Shown: piece after piece, positions 1 through 6,833 of the stretch
Layout: each line of letters starts with the position of its first letter
How positions within the stretch are numbered: the stretch's first letter is position 1
Origin: a bacterium MnTg04
Lineage (GTDB): Bacteria > Pseudomonadota > Gammaproteobacteria > Steroidobacterales > MnTg04
Length of the DNA: 10,643 nt
Direction of reading: 5' to 3'
Assembly: GCA_008975185.1 (NCBI GenBank)
Contig: BFAU01000159.1
Span: 1-10,643 of the forward strand
Made by a program: the position numbers and the translations under genes
Notes under the pieces: generated by a model
The model's input: the letters and a program-made list of their open reading frames with translations, nothing else
What the model was told of the DNA's origin: nothing
Databases searched by the model: none

Positions 1-1
1 A

Positions 2-2341
2 TTCCTGACGGTTGCCGTCGAAAATATGGCGAACGCGATCAAAACGGTCAGCGTCCAGCGTGGCCACGATGCCCAGGAGTTCGCCCTGTATTGCTTTGGC
101 GGCGCCGGCGGGCAACTTTGCTGCCGGGTCGCGGACAGCCTCGGCATGCGGCGGATTTTGATCCACCCTCAGGCCGGTGTGTTGTCGGCGTTGGGTATGG
201 GGCTGGCCGAGATCCGCGATCTGCGGCAACAGACGGTCTCGGCCATTCTCGACGAGAAATCGCTGGCCGACCTGCAACCGCTCGCCGACCGGCTGACCCA
301 ACAGTCACGCGAAGCGGTCGCCGCGCAGCAAGCAGCAGGCCGGAGCGTACACACCCGATGCCAGGCGCAGCTTCGCTATCAGGGTTCCGACAGTGTGTTG
401 ACGGTCGCTTGGTCCGATCCGGCCGCGATGAAAAAGGATTTCGCAAGCGCTCATCGCGCGCACTATGGCTTTTCGGTTTCCGGCCAGGCCGTCGTAATCG
501 AAAACCTCGCGGTGGAATCGATTGGTGAACCGGAAAACATCCAGCCAGCGTTATTGGCGGCATCGCCGTTGCCGGATGCGGTCGCGCAGTTGCCCTTTTA
601 TTGCCCGGGCGGCTGGCGAACTGCTGACTGGTTCGACCGCGTTGACCTGGGGGCTGGCTGTGCCATCGATGGCCCGGCAATAATTTTCGATGATTCTGCG
701 ACCACGGTTGTCGATCCCGGGTGGCGAGCCGGCGTTCTCGATGACGGGCACTTGCAACTGCTCAGGCGCGAAGAAACAGTCAAGCCGGCGAACGGCCGCG
801 CGGCCACCGGCGCAGACCCGATCAGGCTGGAGGTCTTCAACAACCTGTTCATGCATATTGCGACCCAGATGGGTGTGGTGCTGCGTAACACGGCGCATTC
901 GGTCAACATCAAGGAGCGGCTGGATTTCTCGTGCGCCTTGTTCGACGGTCAGGGCGGGCTGGTGGCGAACGCTCCGCACATGCCGGTACACCTGGGGTCC
1001 ATGGGCGCCAGTGTCGCCACCGTGGTCAAAAAGCACGCGGCGGATATGCAGCCCGGCGACAGTTATGCGCTCAACGCGCCCTATGCCGGCGGAACCCATT
1101 TGCCCGATATTACGGTAGTCACCCCGGTCTGGTTTGACCTTGCAAAGCCTTCTTTCTACCTCGCATCGCGCGCGCATCATGCCGATATCGGCGGCATCAC
1201 ACCGGGCTCGATGCCACCGGACAGCACCCGGATCGAACAGGAAGGGACGCTGCTGGACAACCTCAGGATCGTCAGGGACGGGCGACTCGATGAGGCCCGG
1301 TTGCTCAACCTGTTGAGCGGCGGCGAATGGCCGGCGCGCAACCCGCAACAAAATATCGAGGACCTCAAGGCGCAGATCGCGGCGAATCGGCGCGGCCTGC
1401 AGGAACTCGGCAGCGTAATCGACCACTATGGACTGGCCACCGTGCAGGCCTATGTGAAACACGTTCAGGACAACGCCGAGGAATCCGTTCGACGTGCAAT
1501 AAGCAATCTCAAGGACGGCAGCTACTCGTCGGTCATGGATACCGGCCAGACGATTCGGGTTTCGATCTGCGTGGACAAAAACAAGCGCAGCGCGATCATC
1601 GATTTCGCGGGGACCTCGCCGCAGGCCGGGAACAACTTCAACGCGCCGGCATCGGTGTGTACCGCGGCTGTATTGTATGTGTTCAGAACACTCGTCGATC
1701 ACAAGATCCCGCTCAACGAGGGCTGTTTGAAACCTCTGGAGATAAAAATACCGGCGGGTAGCATGCTAACGCCGGATTTCCCGGCCGCGGTCGTTGCCGG
1801 AAACGTGGAAACCTCCCAGTGCATCGTCGACACCTTGTACGGTGCTCTGAACCTGCAGGCATCGGCACAGGGAACGATGAACAACCTGACCTTTGGCGAT
1901 TCGCGATGGCAATACTATGAAACCATCTGCGGTGGATCCGGCGCCGGCGATGGTTTTCATGGCACCGATGCGATCCACACCCACATGACGAATTCCAGGC
2001 TGACGGATCCCGAAGTTCTCGAGAGCAGGTTCCCGGTGCGGGTACGCGAATTCTCGATTCGGGAAAAATCGGGCGGCGATGGCAAGTATCGAGGCGGCAA
2101 TGGTGCGCGTCGGAGCCTGGAGTTTTTGCGGCCAATGACGGCCGCGATTCTTTCCGGTCATCGCAAGACCGCGCCATCCGGTCTGGCCGGCGGCGCAGAT
2201 GCCGCTGCCGGCAGAAACAGCCTGCGAAAAGCGAATGGTGATGTAGTCCGGCTTGAGGCTACCGCGAGTTTTCAGGTCGAACCCGGTGATATTCTGATTA
2301 TCGACACACCAGGTGGTGGTGGCTATGGCACTCCGGAGTAG
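2..2341 (+). CDS. 5-oxoprolinase, fused HyuA(C-term)-HyuB, 5'-truncated by window
   Basis: ATP-dependent cytoplasmic hydrolase of the hydantoinase/5-oxoprolinase family, which opens 5-oxo-L-proline to L-glutamate (known for the family). The reading frame is open to the first base, so the ATG at 26 is internal and the gene starts outside the window. About 780 residues are visible; fused family members are usually about 1200-1300, so much of the HyuA ATPase half is missing. What remains begins with the HyuA C-terminal region: ENMANAIKTVSVQRG, then the glycine-rich CFGGAGGQ and IHPQAGVLSALGMGLA. The HyuB domain starts near position 815 (DPIRLEVFNNLFMHIATQMG) with the typical SVNIKERLDFSCALFD and APHMPVHLGSMG motifs. 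It runs to the diagnostic C-terminal DTPGGGGYGTPE. Fusion of both halves favours 5-oxoprolinase over two-subunit hydantoinases or acetophenone carboxylase, but substrate cannot be fixed from sequence. A hotdog gene follows 36 nt downstream and is probably co-transcribed. Confidence 0.93.
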   Translation, partial: FLTVAVENMANAIKTVSVQRGHDAQEFALYCFGGAGGQLCCRVADSLGMRRILIHPQAGVLSALGMGLAEIRDLRQQTVSAILDEKSLADLQPLADRLTQQSREAVAAQQAAGRSVHTRCQAQLRYQGSDSVLTVAWSDPAAMKKDFASAHRAHYGFSVSGQAVVIENLAVESIGEPENIQPALLAASPLPDAVAQLPFYCPGGWRTADWFDRVDLGAGCAIDGPAIIFDDSATTVVDPGWRAGVLDDGHLQLLRREETVKPANGRAATGADPIRLEVFNNLFMHIATQMGVVLRNTAHSVNIKERLDFSCALFDGQGGLVANAPHMPVHLGSMGASVATVVKKHAADMQPGDSYALNAPYAGGTHLPDITVVTPVWFDLAKPSFYLASRAHHADIGGITPGSMPPDSTRIEQEGTLLDNLRIVRDGRLDEARLLNLLSGGEWPARNPQQNIEDLKAQIAANRRGLQELGSVIDHYGLATVQAYVKHVQDNAEESVRRAISNLKDGSYSSVMDTGQTIRVSICVDKNKRSAIIDFAGTSPQAGNNFNAPASVCTAAVLYVFRTLVDHKIPLNEGCLKPLEIKIPAGSMLTPDFPAAVVAGNVETSQCIVDTLYGALNLQASAQGTMNNLTFGDSRWQYYETICGGSGAGDGFHGTDAIHTHMTNSRLTDPEVLESRFPVRVREFSIREKSGGDGKYRGGNGARRSLEFLRPMTAAILSGHRKTAPSGLAGGADAAAGRNSLRKANGDVVRLEATASFQVEPGDILIIDTPGGGGYGTPE

Positions 2342-2377
2342 ACTTCGTCCGAGGACACGGATCGAGGACCCATATTG

Positions 2378-2839
2378 ATGGCAATCGATGTATTAAACCT
2401 GTATCAGCGCTTTTCCGGTTTCCCTGGTGGCCGCTGGCTGTTTACGCGTGTGGTCTGTTTCCGAGCGCCTTATTTCGGCAGCATTCGGCCGCTGTTTATC
2501 GAATTGCGTCCAGGCATCGCCCGCGTGTCGATGAAAAAGCGCCGCTCTGTACAGAATCACCTCGGCGGTGTGCATGCGCTGGCCATGGGCAATCTATGCG
2601 AACTCGCCGCGGGCATGATGACCGAAGTGACGCTGCCTCGGCGCATGCGCTGGATTCCCCGCGGGATGGCTATTCAATATCTTGGCCAGGCCCGCAACAG
2701 CGTTGTCGCCGAAGCTCGCCTCGAACGCCGTGAATATAATCAGAAAGAAGATATAGTCGTCGATGTTGAAGTCATGGACCAGGCGGGTACGCGGGTCGTT
2801 CGCGCTCAAATCACCATGTATATTTCGCCACGCAATTGA
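2378..2839 (+). CDS. DUF4442-type hotdog-fold protein (putative thioesterase)
   Basis: A 153-residue single-domain protein matching the DUF4442 hotdog pattern. The family is related to acyl-CoA thioesterases, but for most members no substrate is known. Visible features are the RVSMKKRRSVQNHLGGVHAL segment (about residues 48-67), which corresponds to the central hotdog helix with its conserved N-H-x-G-x-x-H-A core. The NLCELAAGMM helix and a C-terminal strand pair (about 108-150) follow. There is no signal peptide or membrane segment. I chose ATG 2378 over the in-frame TTG at 2375 because GAGGA at 2364-2368 then sits 9 nt upstream of an ATG. It lies 36 nt after the 5-oxoprolinase stop, on the same strand, so it may share that transcript. 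It ends 14 nt from the convergent sheath gene's stop, with a hairpin over the junction. Function beyond fold family is unknown. Confidence 0.85.
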   Translation: MAIDVLNLYQRFSGFPGGRWLFTRVVCFRAPYFGSIRPLFIELRPGIARVSMKKRRSVQNHLGGVHALAMGNLCELAAGMMTEVTLPRRMRWIPRGMAIQYLGQARNSVVAEARLERREYNQKEDIVVDVEVMDQAGTRVVRAQITMYISPRN

Positions 2840-2864
2840 GCGCCTGTGGTTGTTCAGCCGCTCA
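2837..2864. terminator. Hairpin over the convergent hotdog/sheath gene ends
   Basis: TGAGCG (2837-2842) and CTG (2844-2846) pair with CAG (2855-2857) and CGCTCA (2859-2864) around an 8-nt loop, with one C/C mismatch: nine base pairs. The structure covers the stop codons of both converging genes, so it could end transcription from either side. No clear T-run follows on either strand, so it is not a canonical intrinsic terminator. It may only protect 3' ends or be chance. Confidence 0.35.
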
Positions 2865-4428
2865 GATAATTGATGCTTTCCAGTTCCAGACCGATGACGC
2901 GAGTCACATCCGATTGGCCGATCAGATGCCGAATCCGGTAAATGAGGAACCTGCCAGGCTTGACGGGGGCGAGGGCTACGATGATGTTCAGCGCGCCTTC
3001 CGCGAGGTCGATTTCGCTATGGGTCTTGGGCCCACACAGCACGAACCAGGCCTGGCTCTGCTTGCCGGCGGGGAAAGCGCCCTCCCGGTGTATTTTGGCG
3101 AGATAGGCCTCCACCTGGAGACGAACTTTTTTCCACAGGTCCTCATCGTTTTTCTGGAACACTATCCAGCGGGTGCCCTGGCGAATGCTTTCGATGGCCT
3201 GTTGCAAGACCTGCCTGGCGCGCAGCGACCGGCTACCGCCCGGACCGGGGCCCAGGGTCATCAACTCGGAACCGGTTTGCACGAGCGAGCCATACTGGCT
3301 GAGAACATTGACCCCCATCGCCCGCAGCTGCACAGCCTGGTCATCCGGCACGATTTGGGATAGGCGTATCCCGCCACGCAGAAGAACCTGGGTTTCCTCC
3401 GGCTTTCGCCAGACTTTGCCATCGGCCGAGCCTCGCGCCAGATAGCCTGCCATTGCCCCGGATGGCGGGAAATCTTCCATTTTTCCAGTCAGCCTGTTGA
3501 TCATCCTGAGCCACGGATAAAACATCAGGGCATTGTCGCTGGCAAAATTCAGCCGCCTGAAACCGGCGATCGCGGCAGCCGGGTTGCTCCATGCTGCATC
3601 GGGATCGGTCAGCAATATCGCCCCACGTTGCCGGCACAATCGTGCGGCAGCCAGCAACGCGACCGGCCCCGGCCCCTCGCCACGCGCATGCGCCGGCAAC
3701 ACGAGAAAATTAAAGCAGGGAACTTTCTGCAGGGCGTGCATGCCGGTCGCCTCTGTGGCCGAACCGATCAGATCGTAATCGGTTGTTTCACCACCGTCGC
3801 TCCCCTTCGCTGACACCCCCAGGTAAGCCACTTCCGCCAACGCGCTATTTTTTACGGTCCGGTCGGGCCGCTGCGATGGCACGTCGCCTATGACTCGCAT
3901 CAGGTCTGAATCGAGCAGGACATTGGCAATATTCGCGCTATCGTTTTCTTTTACCCCGACACAGCGGTAGATTTCCTGGTCCGCAACGATGGTCGAGTGC
4001 TGGTCACGCAAGCGCTGAATTACGATATTGAAAAGCTGCTCGTCACCGTCTTCGATATTGTCGTAATCGATCGATACGCGCAGCGCTTCGTGCGCACCCG
4101 GCGACCTGGCCTCGAGCGTCAGTATTTCTTTGCCGCACGGAATTTCAATCGTGGCGCTGCCTCCGCCATTGATAACGCGCACGATAATCGCTTTCCGGCC
4201 GCCCTGTAAAAAATATTGCTCGACCGAGAAGGACAGCGGGCTCGAACGCCAGAGACTCCCGAAAACCTCGTTAAAATCGCGGAAACTATTGATTTCAGTT
4301 GGCAGATTGAGCGGTCCGCGCAAGGTGCGGCCAACGAAAGCGGCGATCGCGGCGGCAGCGTTTTCAATAGCCTGCTCTGGCGCGACTGATTCTTCGACCA
4401 GGATGCCCGGCGTATGGCGGTCAGGCAC
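2854..4428 (-). CDS. Contractile tail sheath protein (phage / injection-system type), orphan
   Basis: A 524-residue protein of the phage tail sheath family, the contractile outer tube of myophage tails, R-type pyocins and extracellular contractile injection systems. It begins with the classic N-terminus TPGILVEESVAPEQAIENAA (residues 6-25), then AFVGRTLRGPLN (30-41), SFRDFNEVFG (48-57) and the QYFLQGGRKAIIVRVING strand (71-88). A central region (about 100-290) contains FLVLPA and ILLTDPDAAW. It continues with ALMFYPWLRM (300-309), FPPSGAMAGYLAR (320-332) and KVWRKPEE. The conserved C-terminal sheath domain follows (about 400-505): RSLRARQVLQQAIESIRQGT, WIVFQKNDEDLWKKVR and ALAPVKPGRFLIYRI. 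All family landmarks are present, so it looks intact. The GTG start at 4428 is preferred because it gives the usual short sheath N-terminus and has GGAG 6 nt upstream; an ATG at 4623 would add 65 residues unlike the family. The usual partners (tube, baseplate, spike, AAA+ ATPase) are absent; both neighbours are metabolic genes. Confidence 0.9.
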   Translation of the reverse strand: MPDRHTPGILVEESVAPEQAIENAAAAIAAFVGRTLRGPLNLPTEINSFRDFNEVFGSLWRSSPLSFSVEQYFLQGGRKAIIVRVINGGGSATIEIPCGKEILTLEARSPGAHEALRVSIDYDNIEDGDEQLFNIVIQRLRDQHSTIVADQEIYRCVGVKENDSANIANVLLDSDLMRVIGDVPSQRPDRTVKNSALAEVAYLGVSAKGSDGGETTDYDLIGSATEATGMHALQKVPCFNFLVLPAHARGEGPGPVALLAAARLCRQRGAILLTDPDAAWSNPAAAIAGFRRLNFASDNALMFYPWLRMINRLTGKMEDFPPSGAMAGYLARGSADGKVWRKPEETQVLLRGGIRLSQIVPDDQAVQLRAMGVNVLSQYGSLVQTGSELMTLGPGPGGSRSLRARQVLQQAIESIRQGTRWIVFQKNDEDLWKKVRLQVEAYLAKIHREGAFPAGKQSQAWFVLCGPKTHSEIDLAEGALNIIVALAPVKPGRFLIYRIRHLIGQSDVTRVIGLELESINYLSG

Positions 4429-4434
4429 GGTTTG

Positions 4435-4438
4435 CTCC
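4435..4438 (-). promoter_or_regulatory. Ribosome binding site deciding the sheath GTG start
   Basis: On the minus strand GGAG lies 6 nt before GTG 4428. It supports this GTG rather than the far-upstream ATG at 4623, and the resulting N-terminus (MPDRHTPGILVEE) matches sheath proteins. Confidence 0.65.
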
Positions 4439-4463
4439 GATAGCCAAGGATGTGGACCCGCAC

Positions 4464-4488
4464 AAACTAACACACGATGTGTTGATTT
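4464..4488. promoter_or_regulatory. Candidate operator: inverted repeat in divergent promoter
   Basis: The core is AACACACGATGTGTT (4469-4483), a perfect 6-bp dyad with a 3-nt spacer. Flanking AAA (4464-4466) and TTT (4486-4488) extend the symmetry after a 2-nt interruption, giving 9 symmetric pairs over 25 bp. The position, between divergent genes, fits a regulator binding both promoters. No regulator gene is in the window, so the binding protein is unknown. Confidence 0.4.
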
Positions 4489-4621
4489 TCGATCACGACC
4501 GGGGAAACTGGTGAATCCCTGAAACGAGCACCGGCAACGAAGAAAAAACACGAACCGGGTGGTTTCCGGCCGGACACAGGAATAGACTTTCTGCTTTTCG
4601 CGAACCGTCAGGAACAAAATC

Positions 4622-5584
4622 ATGCATCAAACGACCGGTCGCTGGCGACTGGGCCTGCTGTTGTCGCTCGCCACGGTTTCGATGTGGGGCATTTTGCCGA
4701 TCGTTCTGAAGCTTTTGCTTGCTCATATGGATGCGGCCACCATCACCTGGTACCGATTCCTGATCGCAGCGCTGGTGGTCGGGATATATCTCGGGGCGAC
4801 GGCCAGGTTCCCCGCCATCGGCAGACTGTCGACAAACGCCCGTTGGTTGCTGCTGATCGCAGTTGCCGGGCTGGCCGGTAATTACCTGCTGTATCTTCTG
4901 AGCCTGAACCTGATTAGCCCCGGGACCGCACAGGTCGTCATACAACTCGCACCCATCATGCTGATGGCAGGGGGGCTGCTGCTCTTCGGCGAACGATTCA
5001 AACGCCGGCAGTGGGCCGGCGTACTGGTTCTGGCGATCGGCCTGGGTTTGTTCTTCAATCATCGGCTGGTCGAGATTTTTACCAGTCTCGGCACCTACAC
5101 AAGCGGTGTGATAATGGTGGTGGTGGCATCTGCGAGCTGGGCGGCATACGCCCTGGCGCAGAAACAGTTGCTGTTACACCTGAAATCGAACCAGATCATG
5201 TTCTTGCTCTATTGTGCGTCGATGTTGCTGTTCTGGCCCTGGGCGCGTCCTTCGGCAATATTCGAATTGAACAGTTTCGCGCTGGGCCTGCTGTTGCTTG
5301 CCTGCGTCAATACGCTGGTCGCCTATGGTGCTTTTGCCGAGGCGCTGAACCACTGGCAGGCGTCCAGGGTCGGCGCGATACTGGCGATCACTCCCTTGCT
5401 GACCCTGTCTTTTGTCGAAATCTACAGTCGCTCGTTTCCCGATCAGTTGGCCGGGGAAAACCTTGGAAAGCTGGCTTTGACAGGCGCCGTCCTGGTAGTC
5501 GGCGGTTCGATAGTAACCGCCATGGGCGGTCGCCAGGACAACAGGAAAAAAATGGAGCGACAGCAAACCAACAAGGTAAGCTGA
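4622..5584 (+). CDS. EamA/DMT-superfamily permease
   Basis: A 320-residue inner-membrane protein of the drug/metabolite transporter superfamily, with two EamA repeats giving about ten membrane helices. Hydrophobic segments are visible from about residue 11 to 302. Repeat 1 starts with MWGILPIVLKLLL (21-33) and TWYRFLIAALVVGIYLG (42-58). It ends with the signature segment SPGTAQVVIQLAPIMLMAGG, then GERFKRRQWAGV (123-134) and a hydrophobic helix. Repeat 2 ends with the equivalent QASRVGAILAITPLLTLSFV (246-265) and a final helix before a basic tail (RQDNRKKMERQQ). Members export or import amino acids, nucleosides or other metabolites; the substrate is not predictable here. ATG 4622 is supported by AGGA 8 nt upstream. 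The PLP-enzyme gene begins 4 nt after its stop, so the two are almost certainly co-transcribed and the permease may move that enzyme's substrate or product. Confidence 0.92.
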   Translation: MHQTTGRWRLGLLLSLATVSMWGILPIVLKLLLAHMDAATITWYRFLIAALVVGIYLGATARFPAIGRLSTNARWLLLIAVAGLAGNYLLYLLSLNLISPGTAQVVIQLAPIMLMAGGLLLFGERFKRRQWAGVLVLAIGLGLFFNHRLVEIFTSLGTYTSGVIMVVVASASWAAYALAQKQLLLHLKSNQIMFLLYCASMLLFWPWARPSAIFELNSFALGLLLLACVNTLVAYGAFAEALNHWQASRVGAILAITPLLTLSFVEIYSRSFPDQLAGENLGKLALTGAVLVVGGSIVTAMGGRQDNRKKMERQQTNKVS

Positions 5585-5588
5585 AGAG

Positions 5589-6662
5589 ATGGCAGCCTTG
5601 TTTGAATACTACCCGGGCCTGGGCGGCGGTTTGCCGTGGGTTTCGCTGGCCAATCTGCCTACGCCGATTACCCGGCGAGGCTGGCCGGGGCAACCTGGCA
5701 AGCGGATATGGATCAAACGCGATGACCTGAGCAGCCCGCTGTATGGCGGCAACAAGATTCGCAAACTGGAGTTTCTGCTCGGCCGGGCGCTCGCTGAAAA
5801 TCGCAAGGCCGTCATGACCTTCGGCGTGGTGGGTTCGAATCACGTACTGGCAACTGCACGTTGCAGCAAAAAGCTCGGCCTCGAATGCATCGCGATTCTT
5901 TCTCGGCAACCCGCTACATCTTATCTTGCGGCCAATCTCGCCGCCGTCGCGCGCGGCGGCGCAAGAACCTGCGATTATCCCAGGATCGGCGAACTGGCGA
6001 CGGCGGCAGTAACAGAACTCAGGCGCGAGAAAAAGGAAACCGGGGTCTATCCGCTGGTCATCCCCGCCGGCGGTTCCAACGCAACCGGGGCGACCGGTTT
6101 TGTCAGCGCGGCATTCGAACTCCGCAAACAAATCGAACAGGGTTTGCTGGCCGAGCCCGATTTCATCTATATGGCGATGGGTACGACCGGCAGTGTCGCG
6201 GGGCTGGGGCTGGGGCTCGCCGCTGCCGGCCTCGACAGCCTTGTTATCGCGGTCAGGGTTGTCGATGAATCAGTAGCGAATCCGTGCGTGCTGGAATCGC
6301 TTTGGCGGCGAACGGTCATGCGGCTGAGGAAATACGACGAAAATTTTCCCGATCTTCCGTTCGACCCGGAGCGATTCGATATTCGGCAACAATATCTCGG
6401 TGCGGGATATGCGCGCGGCACACCTGCAGGTCTAAAAGCCGTTGCGATCGGCCGCAAGCTGGGTTTGAAACTGGAGGGCACCTACACAGGCAAAACCCTG
6501 GCGGCGCTGAACGATGACCTGCTCGATCAGGCCTCTGCGGCAAAGGTCCTGTTCTGGAACACCGCCAACTCAAGAGCCTTGCCGCCGGCCAGCGGCCTGG
6601 ACCCGACACTGCTCGACGCCGGGTTGCAAAAATATATTCGAAGTAACGAGAAGCCCGGCTAG
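5589..6662 (+). CDS. PLP-dependent ACC deaminase / D-cysteine desulfhydrase family protein
   Basis: A 357-residue cytoplasmic fold-type II PLP enzyme, a family related to the tryptophan synthase beta chain. Known members cleave 1-aminocyclopropane-1-carboxylate to 2-oxobutyrate and ammonia, or D-cysteine to pyruvate, sulfide and ammonia. Visible motifs are the substrate-entry N-terminus NLPTPITRR (22-30), the WIKRDDL strand (41-47) and YGGNKIRKLEFLL (52-64) with K56 as the expected Schiff-base lysine. Also visible are GSNHVLATA (82-90), PAGGSNATGATGF (159-171) and the phosphate-binding loop GTTGSVAG (198-205). A late TYTGKTLAAL (298-307) precedes the C-terminal VLFWNTANS (320-328). Many ACC deaminase/desulfhydrase members have a histidine-glycine-rich sequence at that last site, so this is probably a separate subgroup. 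Substrate is undecided between D-cysteine, ACC and another small amino acid. It is translated 4 nt after the permease stop, so the two genes are probably one operon. Confidence 0.88.
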   Translation: MAALFEYYPGLGGGLPWVSLANLPTPITRRGWPGQPGKRIWIKRDDLSSPLYGGNKIRKLEFLLGRALAENRKAVMTFGVVGSNHVLATARCSKKLGLECIAILSRQPATSYLAANLAAVARGGARTCDYPRIGELATAAVTELRREKKETGVYPLVIPAGGSNATGATGFVSAAFELRKQIEQGLLAEPDFIYMAMGTTGSVAGLGLGLAAAGLDSLVIAVRVVDESVANPCVLESLWRRTVMRLRKYDENFPDLPFDPERFDIRQQYLGAGYARGTPAGLKAVAIGRKLGLKLEGTYTGKTLAALNDDLLDQASAAKVLFWNTANSRALPPASGLDPTLLDAGLQKYIRSNEKPG

Positions 6663-6681
6663 GGCAGGTCGTTAGCCGGGC
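6653..6681. terminator. Perfect 9-bp inverted repeat at the end of the PLP-enzyme gene
   Basis: GCCCGGCTA (6653-6661) pairs exactly with TAGCCGGGC (6673-6681) around an 11-nt loop. It overlaps the PLP gene's TAG stop and also the stop of the cytochrome-like remnant on the other strand. Such a GC-rich stem between converging units suggests a two-way terminator. A T-run is missing on the + side; on the - side a T-rich stretch comes only about 20 nt later. Confidence in function is moderate. Confidence 0.45.
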
Positions 6682-6833
6682 CGACTGTTGAATTTATCGA
6701 TAACTTCCTGTTTGCCGGACCGGGCCGCATAAAATGCCGCCAGGTCTTCAATGTCCGGATCGCGCAAAGCCGCGGCCATCGTTGCCATCAGCGGGTCGCC
6801 GCGCGCCGCAATGGCCGGGTCAGGCAGGTCGGC
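6672..6833 (-). pseudogene. Probable C-terminal remnant of a class I c-type cytochrome
   Basis: This minus-strand frame encodes about 53 residues containing ARGDPLMATMAAALRDPDIE followed by DLAAFYAAR. This resembles the end of class I cytochromes c (c4/c5/c553-like): a methionine-ligand loop (DPxM-x-x-MA), then an amphipathic helix of the form L-x-D-x-D-I-E-D-L-A-A-F/Y-Y. The heme-binding CXXCH and the whole N-terminal half are absent. The frame is closed by a TGA at 6858-6860, and only a TTG (6854) could start it. The upstream part overlaps the last codons of the hydrolase gene in a different frame. The simplest reading is a decayed gene whose 5' part was deleted, joining its 3' end to the hydrolase. 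The match is from memory of the family pattern, so it could be chance; a short intact ORF is less likely. Confidence 0.45.

Larger units (their letters stand above)
4429..4621. promoter_or_regulatory. Divergent promoter region between sheath gene and EamA permease gene
   Basis: These 193 nt separate two divergently transcribed genes and must hold both promoters unless the sheath gene is silent. It is more A/T-rich than its surroundings in the middle. A dyad lies at 4464-4488. AGGA at 4610-4613 is the ribosome binding site for the ATG at 4622. TAGACT at 4583-4588 could be a -10 element for the permease, but I cannot pair it convincingly with a -35. No promoter for the sheath gene is clear by eye. 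Confidence 0.5.

Noticed and set aside
551..1702. 383-codon open frame on the minus strand inside the 5-oxoprolinase gene
   Set aside because: It is antisense to a strongly conserved coding region and its translation is arginine/valine-rich with no recognisable domain; long antisense frames are common at this GC content.
2836..3363. 175-codon open frame on the plus strand opposite the sheath C-terminal domain
   Set aside because: It mirrors the most conserved part of the sheath gene; its protein shows no family features and no ribosome site was seen.
4429..4623. N-terminal extension of the sheath protein to an ATG at 4623
   Set aside because: The extra 65 residues are arginine/cysteine-rich and unlike sheath N-termini. 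They would fill the whole divergent promoter region, and the GTG at 4428 has a good ribosome site and family-like start.
4493..5062. 189-codon minus-strand frame opposite the EamA gene
   Set aside because: The translation is glutamine/proline-rich with no hydrophobic core, as expected for the antisense of a membrane protein gene; no start signal.
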